DNA from: Prevotella sp. 10(H)
GTDB lineage: Bacteria > Bacteroidota > Bacteroidia > Bacteroidales > Dysgonomonadaceae
NCBI RefSeq assembly: GCF_000711235.1
Contig: NZ_JOMI01000007.1
Coordinates: 682,001 to 746,000, forward strand
Direction: 5' to 3'
DNA length: 64,000 nucleotides
Shown here: positions 9,110 to 17,401 of the stretch, one piece after another
Layout: each line of letters starts with the position of its first letter
Position numbering within the stretch: position 1 is the first letter of the stretch
Notes under the pieces: generated by a model
What the model was told of the DNA's origin: nothing
Databases searched by the model: none
Seen by the model: only the letters and a program-made list of their open reading frames with translations
Made by a program: the position numbers and the translations under genes

Positions 9110-10471
9110 TTACTCGTTTTCACTATAGGCAAACTCTCCGTGCTGTGAGATATCGAGCCCGACAGATTCATCTTCCTTCGATACCCTGAGCCCGATTGTC
9201 TTGTTAACAATATAGAACAGGATAAAGGTAAGTACCGCACTGTAAATTATAGCAGCCACCGTTGCTATGGTTTGTATCCACAGTTGGTTCCAGTCGCCAT
9301 ATAGTGCTCCCTGTACACCATCGGTTCCTGTAACGGCCTGCGTTGCAAATACGCCTGTAAGTAGCGAGCCTACTATTCCTCCTACACCATGAACGCCGAA
9401 TGCATCCAGCGAATCATCGTATTTCAATTTACATTTTACATAAGCGACCATGAAGAAGCAGACTAGTGCAGAGATTCCTCCTATCGCAAATGCTCCGAGC
9501 ACATCGGCTGTTCCTGCAGCAGGTGTAATAGCAACAAGTCCGGCTACCGCCCCCGTACAGAAGCCTACTATTGTCGGTTTCTTATACATGATCCATTCTA
9601 TCGACATCCATACTACGGCAGCAACACAGGTAGCAAGGTGTGTGACGAGGAAAGCATTTGCCGCCAGTCCGTCGGCTGCCAATCCGCTTCCTGCATTGAA
9701 GCCGAACCATCCTAACCATAACAAAGCTGTGCCGATAAATACAAAAGGTATATTGTGAGGTGTGAACGGATGACCTATTGTCCTGTATCCTTTGCGTCGT
9801 CCGAGCATAATTGCCATTACAAGCGCCGAAACACCGGCATTGATATGCACCACAGTACCACCGGCAAAGTCGATTGCTCCCATTTCCTGAAGCCATCCGC
9901 CACCCCATACCCAATGAGCCATCGGGTTGTAAACAATAATCGACCAAAGTATGATGAACACTACGTAACCTGAAAATTTAATCCTCTCGGCAAAGGCGCC
10001 GATAATAAGAGCAGGCGTAATTACTGCAAACATGCACTGGAATACGGCGAATAGTATTTCCGGTATATTTCCGGTTGTGAGTTTGTCGAGCGATAAACTA
10101 CATAGAAATACTTTATCGAATCCACCGATAATTGCCCCCAAGGTGTTATCAGACTCCATAAAACTTGTACCGAATACCCAACTGTATCCGAAAGCTATCC
10201 ATAATATACTGATAACACCTGTGATGAAGAGGCATTGCATTATTATACTCAACACGTTTTTCTGCCTGACCAGTCCGCCATAGAAAAGTGCCAGCCCCGG
10301 TACTGTCATTAGCATCACCAGTATGGTGGCGACAATCATCCATGCCGTATTTCCTGAATCGAGGGTAGCAGTTTGCTCGACGGCTGCTGATTCTTGCCCG
10401 AAGGCGGCAACGGGAAGAAAAAGTAACATGCATAATAAAGGAATAATATATGTTGTAAATCTTCGTTTCAT
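9110..10471 (-). CDS. amtB: Ammonium transporter AmtB
   Basis: Inner-membrane Amt/Rh channel that brings in ammonium. At 453 aa it has an N-terminal signal peptide (residues 1-25, ending AAFGQ) followed by 11 membrane segments. The twin histidines of the pore are seen in GGTVVHINAG and FGVHGVGGIVG, and the gate region in FQCMFA. The C-terminal tail that contacts P-II is present. It lies 41 bp after the P-II gene and is the last gene of the operon, so flux is probably controlled by the neighbouring P-II protein. Confidence 0.96.
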   Translation of the reverse strand: MKRRFTTYIIPLLCMLLFLPVAAFGQESAAVEQTATLDSGNTAWMIVATILVMLMTVPGLALFYGGLVRQKNVLSIIMQCLFITGVISILWIAFGYSWVFGTSFMESDNTLGAIIGGFDKVFLCSLSLDKLTTGNIPEILFAVFQCMFAVITPALIIGAFAERIKFSGYVVFIILWSIIVYNPMAHWVWGGGWLQEMGAIDFAGGTVVHINAGVSALVMAIMLGRRKGYRTIGHPFTPHNIPFVFIGTALLWLGWFGFNAGSGLAADGLAANAFLVTHLATCVAAVVWMSIEWIMYKKPTIVGFCTGAVAGLVAITPAAGTADVLGAFAIGGISALVCFFMVAYVKCKLKYDDSLDAFGVHGVGGIVGSLLTGVFATQAVTGTDGVQGALYGDWNQLWIQTIATVAAIIYSAVLTFILFYIVNKTIGLRVSKEDESVGLDISQHGEFAYSENE

Positions 10472-10512
10472 ATCTTTTATTTTTACCTAATTTAATCTTA
10501 TAATCAAACTCT

Positions 10513-10869
10513 TTATTTTTCGTCTTCTTTGTCGTACAGCGATTCGTCTCCGTGGTCGCCTGTCCGTATACGTATGGATTGTTCGATGCTGGAAACAAAG
10601 ATTCTTCCATCGCCGCTTTCTCCTGTATATGCCGATTTTAAAATGGCATCAATTGATTTTTCAACATTCATATTCCTCACTACGAAAGAAATAAAGATGC
10701 GGTCGATAGCATTTACATCGTATGCTATGCCTCTGAATATTAACCCTTGGCGGGCACTGCCCTGACCTTTAACATCCCACCACGACAAGAAATCTATGTC
10801 TGCTTCGTGCAGGGCGCAACGAACTTCATTGAACTTTGATTTGCGGATAATCGCTTCGATTTTTTTCAT
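10513..10869 (-). CDS. glnK: Nitrogen regulatory protein P-II (GlnK-like)
   Basis: A trimeric signalling protein that binds ATP/ADP and 2-oxoglutarate and blocks AmtB when nitrogen is plentiful. At 118 aa it shows the start KKIEAIIRKSKFNEV, the B-loop TGESGDGRIFVSSIEQSIRI and IRTGDHGDES. The T-loop (KGQGSARQGLIFRGIAYDVN) is one residue shorter than in enteric GlnB/GlnK and quite divergent. A Tyr remains at the position equivalent to Tyr51. The start at 10869 matches the family. Genetic linkage to amtB supports GlnK rather than GlnB. Confidence 0.92.
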   Translation of the reverse strand: MKKIEAIIRKSKFNEVRCALHEADIDFLSWWDVKGQGSARQGLIFRGIAYDVNAIDRIFISFVVRNMNVEKSIDAILKSAYTGESGDGRIFVSSIEQSIRIRTGDHGDESLYDKEDEK

Positions 10870-10947
10870 ACTGAAAATTTTTAGAATTATAGAGTATTTG
10901 TTTAGTAATTATGACCCACAGCTTAGAAGGCTGTTACTCTCTGCTGA

Positions 10948-11691
10948 TTATTGACGGATTGATATTCCGAATACGAAATGTATATCTTCAACAGCCGGAT
11001 TGGCTATTATATTAGCAAAAATGGGAAGTGAAAAAGAGTCTGTTATTTTTATACTTTTCGATGCATTGAGCATGACAGAGGTAACCTTAAAACCTTTACC
11101 TATACCCAGCGTAGCATTTTCCCACGGACTGAATCCCGTTGCTATCCCCATGTCCACGCCTTTTACTGAGAAGGGATAGGCCAATTCGATGTAAGTAGAG
11201 TAGCTGTTGTCGCCGTCTGCTTTTTTATTACCTTTTCCGAGGAAGAAAGTATTCCATGTAATGCTTAGCGGAAATGAGTCGGGGAATGTATAACCGATTG
11301 TGCCCTCCAGCATATGCCCGCTATTTCCGTCTTGCGGATAGCTGAAGTAACGATGAGCACCTTCGCCGTCCCACCAGTAATCGGTGACTGCAATTTTGAA
11401 CCCGCTGTTTTCGAATGCTGCGGTAAAATCGACTTCTTTTTTACCATCGTTTCCGGTAAAGTCTGTCGAACCCCATGCACTTAGCGAAAAGCCGTTTATA
11501 CTGGCGCTTAATGACGGCTGTACACTGGCTCCTGCCTGTTTAACACCACGCCATACATATGAACTGACGAGGTCTGCGCCTAAATCGACTTCGAGGGTCG
11601 ACTGGGCATTCGTATAAATGACAGGAAATGAAATGAATAAAATGATAAACGAACAAACTTTTTTACTTAAATCTGAAATTTTCATAATCAA
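10948..11691 (-). CDS. Outer-membrane beta-barrel protein of the nitrogen operon (Gcw_chp/TorF-like)
   Basis: A 247-aa exported protein: signal peptide residues ~1-29 (cleavage after TNAQS), then alternating hydrophobic/polar strands and a C-terminal aromatic-poor end IRQ. The early SSYVWRGVKQAG motif is characteristic of the Gcw_chp (TIGR02001) family of putative porins. As first gene of the operon with P-II and AmtB, it may provide outer-membrane passage for ammonium or small nitrogen compounds (inference). It is 78 bp upstream of the P-II gene. An in-frame second Met at codon 3 is an alternative start. Confidence 0.8.
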   Translation of the reverse strand: MIMKISDLSKKVCSFIILFISFPVIYTNAQSTLEVDLGADLVSSYVWRGVKQAGASVQPSLSASINGFSLSAWGSTDFTGNDGKKEVDFTAAFENSGFKIAVTDYWWDGEGAHRYFSYPQDGNSGHMLEGTIGYTFPDSFPLSITWNTFFLGKGNKKADGDNSYSTYIELAYPFSVKGVDMGIATGFSPWENATLGIGKGFKVTSVMLNASKSIKITDSFSLPIFANIIANPAVEDIHFVFGISIRQ

Positions 11692-11778
11692 AAATATTTA
11701 AAGATGTTAAAGATTTCTTTATTATTTCTTTTTGATTAGAAAAATGGTATTGGAGTTTCTTTTTATTATTTATGGTGA

Positions 11779-11809
11779 CAAAAATATGTCAAAATATTTT
11801 AATTGGCAA
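11779..11809 (-). promoter_or_regulatory. Promoter of the OMP-glnK-amtB operon
   Basis: Read on the minus strand: TTG (11809-11807), a 20-bp spacer, then TATTTTTG (11786-11779), 88 bp before the start codon. No sigma-54 type site is seen in this gap. Confidence 0.55.
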
Positions 11810-11964
11810 GTTTTGGTGATAAAAAGTTTAATAAAATATGCGATTTGCTTTCTTTAGTATAATGGGACTATATATTTATCTATATATAAATGAATTTTTA
11901 TTTTTATGACCGATAAGAAATAAAAAGAATATATTTAGACTTTGTTTCAATTTAGACTGATATT

Positions 11965-12636
11965 ATGAAAAAAATAAAAGAAGTATTTTGTAAGATGTCA
12001 TGGGACGGATTCTTTCCTAATTTTTTGGGTGTTATTCTGGGTATTCTGATTACTTTCGGTGGAAATACATTATGGCAAAACTATGAAGAAAAGAAGAAAA
12101 CAAAGGAGATGCTTACATTATTAAGTAGCGAATTGCACCGAAATAAAGTGTGGGTCGAAGATATACGAAAACTCATGCAAGAAGACTCACGTGTATATGG
12201 TAAGATCCTTGAATCGAAAGATAAATGGGAATCAATTCCGCAAGATACATTAAATTACTATTATTTTGTTGCCACAAGATTTCCACAGCACGAACTGACT
12301 ACTACGGCGTGGGAGATTTTTCAAAATTCGGAAGTGATACAAAAAATGCCGAATAAAGATTTGCTACTCAACTTAAGTAGTTGCTATTTCTGGCTCACAA
12401 GGATTCAGGATAATTATAGGGGCACTTATAATGATGATAAGGAAAAAGCAAAAGTTTATGAAATTGATCCGGTTAAATATTTTGATACTGCTATGGAGAA
12501 AAAAGAGGCAGTCTATATCTATACAAAAACTGCGCAGATATCATCTGACCAATTTCTCTTTTTTACTCAGGTTGGAGGATTGATTGATTCTATAATTCAA
12601 TTATTGGATAAAGAAATCGGTGATACGAACGAATAG
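11965..12636 (+). CDS. Membrane-anchored protein of unknown function
   Basis: A 223-aa protein with one N-terminal membrane segment (about residues 14-34, NFLGVILGILITFGGNTLW) and then a long charged, helical domain rich in Lys, Glu and Trp. The layout resembles the DUF6090-type proteins of Bacteroidota, but I am not certain of the family. It stands alone between two divergently read operons. Its stop codon overlaps a copy of a dispersed repeat (12635-12669), which may have supplied the gene's end. Confidence 0.7.
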   Translation: MKKIKEVFCKMSWDGFFPNFLGVILGILITFGGNTLWQNYEEKKKTKEMLTLLSSELHRNKVWVEDIRKLMQEDSRVYGKILESKDKWESIPQDTLNYYYFVATRFPQHELTTTAWEIFQNSEVIQKMPNKDLLLNLSSCYFWLTRIQDNYRGTYNDDKEKAKVYEIDPVKYFDTAMEKKEAVYIYTKTAQISSDQFLFFTQVGGLIDSIIQLLDKEIGDTNE

Positions 12637-12669
12637 CTGAAAAATCCGTTACTTTTGTTACCTTTTAAC
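12635..12669 (-). repeat. Dispersed repeat, copy 1
   Basis: Read on the minus strand it begins GTTAAAAGGTAACAAAAG and ends TTTTTCAGCT. It matches the copy at 43359-43392 except for one substitution and a 2-bp indel, and its core matches 43462-43490. Confidence 0.75.
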
Positions 12670-12693
12670 AATATATTCTTAATAAATGTAAAT

Positions 12694-13398
12694 TTATTTA
12701 TAGAGTAAGAATATACAAAGCTGTTTTGCCATATCAGGTAATTGCTTTGCCCATTGCTTTACAGACAATGTTTTGATATACTCATCCTTTAAGGTAAGGT
12801 TCATGGCAATGCATAGCTTAGTAGAAGGAGTACAATGCTTTATAATATCCTCCGCCAGCTTTTGGTTACGGTAAGGAGTTTCAATAAATATCTGCGTCTG
12901 GTTATCATGGTGAATAAAGTGTTCCAGTTGTTTGATCTTTTTCACACGTTCCTGTCCGTCCACAGGCAGATAACCCTGAAAAGCAAAGCTTTGTCCGTTG
13001 AAGCCCGATGCCATAAGGGATAAAAGTATAGATGACGGGCCAACCAGCGGAACCACCTTATAGTTCTTTCTTTGGGCAATAGCTACGATATCGCTTCCCG
13101 GATCAGCAACCGCAGGGCATCCGGCTTCGGAGATGATGCCGACGTGAAGCCCATTTAACATTGGTTGAAGGTAGCTTTCTATTTGCTCCGGCTTTGTATG
13201 CTTATTAAGCTCATAGAATGTCAGTTCATCAATATTAATGTTACTGTCTACTTTCTTTAAGAAACGACGTGCAGAACGGATATTTTCAACGATGAAGTGC
13301 TTAATTTGCAGAATAATATCCTTATTGTATGAGGGCAATACACTTTCGAGGCTTGTTTCGCCTAATGTTACCGGAATAAGGTAAAGGGATGGTTGCAT
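12694..13398 (-). CDS. RsmI-like SAM-dependent methyltransferase (tetrapyrrole-methylase fold)
   Basis: A 234-aa protein with the fold of RsmI, the 2'-O-methylase of C1402 in 16S rRNA. Visible are the start LYLIPVTLGE, the SAM-site stretch ISEAGCPAVADPGSDIV, VPLVGPSSILLSLMASG and FIETPYRNQ. It differs from typical RsmI in its N-terminal loop and in lacking the C-terminal extension. This short form is common in Bacteroidota as a second copy, so its RNA target is uncertain. It is only 8 bp downstream of the GT-C gene and probably co-transcribed. Confidence 0.8.
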   Translation of the reverse strand: MQPSLYLIPVTLGETSLESVLPSYNKDIILQIKHFIVENIRSARRFLKKVDSNINIDELTFYELNKHTKPEQIESYLQPMLNGLHVGIISEAGCPAVADPGSDIVAIAQRKNYKVVPLVGPSSILLSLMASGFNGQSFAFQGYLPVDGQERVKKIKQLEHFIHHDNQTQIFIETPYRNQKLAEDIIKHCTPSTKLCIAMNLTLKDEYIKTLSVKQWAKQLPDMAKQLCIFLLYK

Positions 13399-13406
13399 AT
13401 TGTTTG

Positions 13407-14921
13407 TCAGTCTTTTCGTTTATATAAAAAGTAAGTTGATCTGCCATTCTCTTCGAATGTGCTCACCAAGTCGTAATTTTCCTGCAATACGGGCAGTTCC
13501 ATATAATAATCGTAGCTGAATGAGCCACCGGATAAAATGACGAACTGTACTTTCTTCTCCCTGATATACCGGGTTTGCTCGTCGCGCATATCGGGATAGA
13601 TATCATACGGCAGGTTAGGGGAGATAAAGTATTTGACAGTCGGCATAATATTGGCTTTGGTGAAAATGCCTGTTGTGGCATCCAGTCCAAGTATCATCAG
13701 AGTAGGGTTCTTTTCTTTAGCTATTACATTATAAAACTTGTATAATACGGTATCATCTTTTGCCTTTTCCCTGAAAATTACCTCTTTGGATTTTCCGAAA
13801 AAGCCTTTTGTGGCAATTCCACAACTAAGAGCGACTAGAAAAAGAGGAAGAAATACATACCAACGCGACTGTAATTTCTGATATCGGCTGACAATATCGA
13901 GGATAGCTATAATTCCCGTTATGCAAAAGATATAGTAAGGAATGGAATAGTAGAATACATAGTTGGCAGGCATAAATATTACGATATACAAAGCTGCAAA
14001 GGATAGTATCAGTCCTATTTTTCCCCATATGTTTCCTATATATCTTACAGGAAAATAGATAGCACCGATAAGGATGATAAGGAATTCGTAGTTGTCGTAT
14101 TTCAGGCGTTGATAGAAACGGACAATCAGGTTTTCCATGATGCGACTGAAATCGCCCAGACGTGCATACGTCTTATTCAGTACTATATAAGTATCCCATG
14201 CATATGAGAGGGCATTGTTGAGCCAGAAATAGAGAATGACGGGCAATATAACTATCATTACTCCGGCAATAAATGTAAGGATATTATGAAACAGGTTCTT
14301 ATATTCCTTTTTTACCAGTAGATTAATGAGGACGGCCAGTAGCGGAAAGAACCAGAATACGACAAGGTTTATCTTTATTAAGAGCACAATAGTACACATC
14401 ATACCGTGTACAAGCATCCAGGACGGCTTATGAACCGAAGTGTGTTTATCCTTAAAATAACGGATAAATAAGTATAAGCTGACGACTTCGAATAATACAA
14501 TAAACTCTTCTGCCGAACCGCCTTCCGATGAATGGGAAAGCATAAGTACCGGAAAGAAAAGTGCCACAATGAATGCATAAGCCTTATCGAGGTATAAGCG
14601 TGCAATAAGGTATGCCCCGAATATCATAAAGACCCAAGCGAGGGATTCGATAAAGTACATCCCAATAAATGAATCGGATGAAATAAGAGAACCTAATCCG
14701 TAAATAACGAAGATTAGCAGGCCTTTATGGTCGAACACTTCAGTATATAGCGTTTGTCCGTGGAATATAGCTTTACCGATATTGAAGTACAGATTTATAT
14801 CCGACCAGTCATTAAACGGATAGAGAGGCGACATCAATGAACAGAAGAAAAGCAGCACGAAAGCATATATAGCCAGAACAATGAATATGTTCTTTTCATC
14901 AATCAGCGTTTTCTTTATCAT
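13407..14921 (-). CDS. Polytopic membrane protein, GT-C (GT39-like) glycosyltransferase family
   Basis: A 504-aa protein with roughly 10-12 membrane segments. The first periplasmic loop (YPFNDWSDINLYFNIGKAIF) holds Asp residues at the place of the GT-C catalytic acidic motif, and it is followed by TLYTEVFDHKG, usual in this family. The final ~120 residues form a soluble tail. GT-C enzymes move sugars from lipid-phosphate donors to glycans, lipids or proteins on the periplasmic side; donor and acceptor are unknown here. It is first gene of a two-gene operon with the RsmI-like methyltransferase. Confidence 0.7.
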   Translation of the reverse strand: MIKKTLIDEKNIFIVLAIYAFVLLFFCSLMSPLYPFNDWSDINLYFNIGKAIFHGQTLYTEVFDHKGLLIFVIYGLGSLISSDSFIGMYFIESLAWVFMIFGAYLIARLYLDKAYAFIVALFFPVLMLSHSSEGGSAEEFIVLFEVVSLYLFIRYFKDKHTSVHKPSWMLVHGMMCTIVLLIKINLVVFWFFPLLAVLINLLVKKEYKNLFHNILTFIAGVMIVILPVILYFWLNNALSYAWDTYIVLNKTYARLGDFSRIMENLIVRFYQRLKYDNYEFLIILIGAIYFPVRYIGNIWGKIGLILSFAALYIVIFMPANYVFYYSIPYYIFCITGIIAILDIVSRYQKLQSRWYVFLPLFLVALSCGIATKGFFGKSKEVIFREKAKDDTVLYKFYNVIAKEKNPTLMILGLDATTGIFTKANIMPTVKYFISPNLPYDIYPDMRDEQTRYIREKKVQFVILSGGSFSYDYYMELPVLQENYDLVSTFEENGRSTYFLYKRKD

Positions 14922-14947
14922 TATATATATTGAGTTGAAATCAATAA

Positions 14948-14955
14948 CAAAAATA
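14948..14955 (-). promoter_or_regulatory. -7 box upstream of the GT-C gene
   Basis: Minus strand TATTTTTG (14955-14948), 27 bp before the start codon at 14921. The -33 box is not clear. Confidence 0.4.
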
Positions 14956-15106
14956 TGAAAAATATTACTGACAGTGCATTGTTTTACTTATTCATTCAAT
15001 TACATTAGTCGTTTTCTCGCAATGGCATAATCAAAATTTATTTTGCTTCTGCTCATTGTTTAACGAAAACGTTCAATATTGTTAGCTGATGATGTGTATT
15101 TTGTCT

Positions 15107-15114
15107 TAATTTTG
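15107..15114 (+). promoter_or_regulatory. -7 box upstream of the RsmF-like gene
   Basis: TAATTTTG fits TAnnTTTG, 18 bp before the ATG at 15133. The nearest TTG upstream (15079-15081) is 25 bp away, wider than usual. Confidence 0.4.
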
Positions 15115-15132
15115 TATTCAAAATAATATTAA

Positions 15133-16521
15133 ATGAATTTACCTGCCGATTTTATAATGCGTACACAGCCTCTTCTGAAAGATGAATGGGAAAACTTCCT
15201 TGCAGCATTAGATAGTGATGCTCCGGTAAGTATCCGTCTGAATAAAAGGAAGAACAATACCAATCGGATAGCACCTACAGACAACGTTCTGTGGAGTGAT
15301 AGTGCCTATTATATGGAGAAAAGGCCACAATTTACGTTCGACCCATTGTTTCATGCAGGATATTATTATGTGCAGGAAGCATCCTCTATGTTTGTCGGGC
15401 AGGCTATAAAACAATATATAAAAGGGGATGTAAAAGTACTTGATTTATGTGCGGCTCCCGGTGGTAAGTCTACTTTAATAGCTGATTTATTGAGTGAAGA
15501 CAGCCTACTTGTTTCTAATGAGGTCATCCGTTCACGGGCAAATATCTTAGCGGAGAATATGACTAAATGGGGGAATCCGAATGTGGTTGTAACAAATAAC
15601 GATCCTGCAAATATTGGTAAGTTGAAAGGATTTTTTGATATTATTCTAGTCGATGCACCATGTTCGGGAGAAGGTATGTTCCGCAAGGATGAGGGTGCCA
15701 TATCGGAATGGTCGGTAGAGAATGTAAAACTATGTAAGGAACGGCAGCAGCGGATTCTGGCTGATATATGGCCTGCCTTGAAGCCTGACGGAATATTAAT
15801 ATACAGTACCTGTACCTACAATCTGGAAGAGAATGAAGAGAATGTGCAGTGGATTCGTGATGAGTTGGGCGCGGAAGTTCTGCCTGTTGATACGAAGGAA
15901 GAGTGGGGGATAAGCCCCTCATTTATGGAAGATATGCCTGCGTATCGCTTTTTCCCTCATAAGACAATAGGCGAGGGGTTCTTTATGGCAGTGTTGAGGA
16001 AGAAAGAGGAAGAGGATGATGCAAAAATTTCAAAAAAGAACAGGAATAATAAGGAGAAATACAGCAAGGCAGATTTACCAGCATCTTATAAAAGTTATAT
16101 GTCTGACAAGGAACAGTTTACTTTTTATCCGAAAGGAGATTCATGGTTTGCATTTCCAACAAAGCTATATCATGATTTATTTCTATTGAAATCACATCTC
16201 AATATCATATCGGAAGGGATTTGCCTCGGAGAGTTTAAAGGGAAAGATTTTATCCCTAATCAGTCACTCGTATTGAGTAATCATCTAAATACAGGTGCTT
16301 TTCCGACTTATGATGTAGACTGGAAAACTGCTATTACTTATCTTCGGAAAGAAGCGCTTGTATTATCTGACCAGCCTAAAGGATATATTCTTCTGACATA
16401 TAAAGATATTCCGTTGGGCTTTGTAAAGAATATAGGGAATCGCGCCAATAATCTGTATACACAGGAATGGCGGATACGCTCGGCAAATGTACCTAACGAA
16501 GAATTGAGGGTAATAATCTAA
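15133..16521 (+). CDS. rRNA (cytosine-C5-)-methyltransferase, RsmF/NOL1-NOP2-Sun family
   Basis: SAM-dependent 5-methylcytosine methyltransferase acting on rRNA. The SAM site is VLDLCAAPGGKSTL (residues ~102-115). The two cysteines of the family are Cys177 in DAPCSGEGMFRKD and Cys227 in YSTCTYN. After the catalytic domain a Lys-rich linker leads to a C-terminal RNA-binding part of the RsmF type. Length is 462 aa, close to RsmF. Its stop overlaps, tail to tail, the stop of the minus-strand gene at 16518, with no terminator between them. Confidence 0.9.
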   Translation: MNLPADFIMRTQPLLKDEWENFLAALDSDAPVSIRLNKRKNNTNRIAPTDNVLWSDSAYYMEKRPQFTFDPLFHAGYYYVQEASSMFVGQAIKQYIKGDVKVLDLCAAPGGKSTLIADLLSEDSLLVSNEVIRSRANILAENMTKWGNPNVVVTNNDPANIGKLKGFFDIILVDAPCSGEGMFRKDEGAISEWSVENVKLCKERQQRILADIWPALKPDGILIYSTCTYNLEENEENVQWIRDELGAEVLPVDTKEEWGISPSFMEDMPAYRFFPHKTIGEGFFMAVLRKKEEEDDAKISKKNRNNKEKYSKADLPASYKSYMSDKEQFTFYPKGDSWFAFPTKLYHDLFLLKSHLNIISEGICLGEFKGKDFIPNQSLVLSNHLNTGAFPTYDVDWKTAITYLRKEALVLSDQPKGYILLTYKDIPLGFVKNIGNRANNLYTQEWRIRSANVPNEELRVII

Positions 16522-17336
16522 CCTTTTACAAAGCCAAAGAAACGGCCAATTTTACAGAATGCACGGAATCCATTGTAAATCCACTTTTTGGACTTCATAA
16601 TATCGGTAACGAAGCCATTCTGCTCGAGGAAGTAAAGCCGTTCCAGTTTCTTTACGGCGCTTTCGTTGAGTAATTCGCGGCATACCCTTAGCTTTTCGGG
16701 GTAGATAACACTGCCGCCTATTTGAGTGCTGAAACCTTCCATGTTATAAATGACAATGAAAGTATCTACATATTTCACAGGTAGTTGTTCTATCGCTATT
16801 CCCTGAAAGAATAGCTTCCAGTCGGCAATAACTCTAAATGATTCATCGTATAATCCGAATTTGTCGAAGTTACTGCGGTGAATGAAAAATGCCTGGTGGC
16901 AAAGGAATCCCGAGAACAATTCATAGATAGCCAGATGCCAATCCCTATATTTATATGAAGTATCTGCTTCAAGTTCACCGCCTTTTTCCATATAGAAACT
17001 GCCACAGATAAACGGGTCGTGCGGGTCACCGGCAAAGACTTTCTCCAATGTATCTTTCTCATATAGGGCATCGCCTGAATTGAGGAAGAAGAGATATTCG
17101 CCTTTAGCCTGTTTAATGCCCTTATTCTGGGCATTGTATATGCCGCTGTCTTTTTCACTTACCCAATAGGATATCTTATCCTCATATTTGCGGACAAGGT
17201 CTACGCTTCCGTCGGTAGACTTGCCGTCGATGATGATAAATTCATAATCGGTAAATGTTTGAGAAACAACGCTGTCGATTGTCTTTTGCAGCCCTGCTTC
17301 ATCATTGAGGTTTATGGTAATAATAGACAGTTTCAT
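16518..17336 (-). CDS. Glycosyltransferase family 2 (last gene of the polysaccharide operon)
   Basis: A GT-A fold glycosyltransferase of 272 aa. It starts MKLSIITINLNDEAGLQKTI, has the nucleotide-sugar site IIIDGKSTDGS, and the DxD-like region is FLNSGDALYEKDT. It resembles the WcaA-like enzymes that add sugars to lipid-linked surface glycans on the cytoplasmic side. It is close in type to the gene at 23027 (shared STDxS, AKGEYLFFLNSGD). A repeat-rich 65-bp leader separates it from the next gene upstream. Confidence 0.88.
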   Translation of the reverse strand: MKLSIITINLNDEAGLQKTIDSVVSQTFTDYEFIIIDGKSTDGSVDLVRKYEDKISYWVSEKDSGIYNAQNKGIKQAKGEYLFFLNSGDALYEKDTLEKVFAGDPHDPFICGSFYMEKGGELEADTSYKYRDWHLAIYELFSGFLCHQAFFIHRSNFDKFGLYDESFRVIADWKLFFQGIAIEQLPVKYVDTFIVIYNMEGFSTQIGGSVIYPEKLRVCRELLNESAVKKLERLYFLEQNGFVTDIMKSKKWIYNGFRAFCKIGRFFGFVKG

Positions 17337-17337
17337 T

Positions 17338-17372
17338 TTTTAGTTACGAGTTACAAGTTACGAGTTACAAGT
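17338..17372 (-). repeat. Tandem-repeat leader directly before a start codon, copy 1
   Basis: Read on the minus strand, CTTGTAACT and CGTAACT units alternate (about 35 bp) and end two or three bases before the ATG at 17336. The same arrangement occurs before alaS at 46259-46295. Confidence 0.65.
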
Positions 17373-17401
17373 CAATTGAGAATTAAATATTCCACTCTCA
17401 A

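Noticed and set aside
9450-10283. Plus-strand open frames opposite amtB
   Set aside because: They are shadows of the AmtB coding sequence, with no promoter and unnatural composition; AmtB motifs are unambiguous on the minus strand.
13407-16521. Possibility that the GT-C gene and the RsmF-like gene belong to the polysaccharide locus
   Set aside because: They have their own -7 boxes, lie on different transcripts, and rRNA methylation has no link with glycan synthesis. The locus ends at 16518.
17338-17372. Short regularly spaced repeats considered as a CRISPR array
   Set aside because: Units are 7-9 bp without unique spacers, and no cas gene is present in the window.
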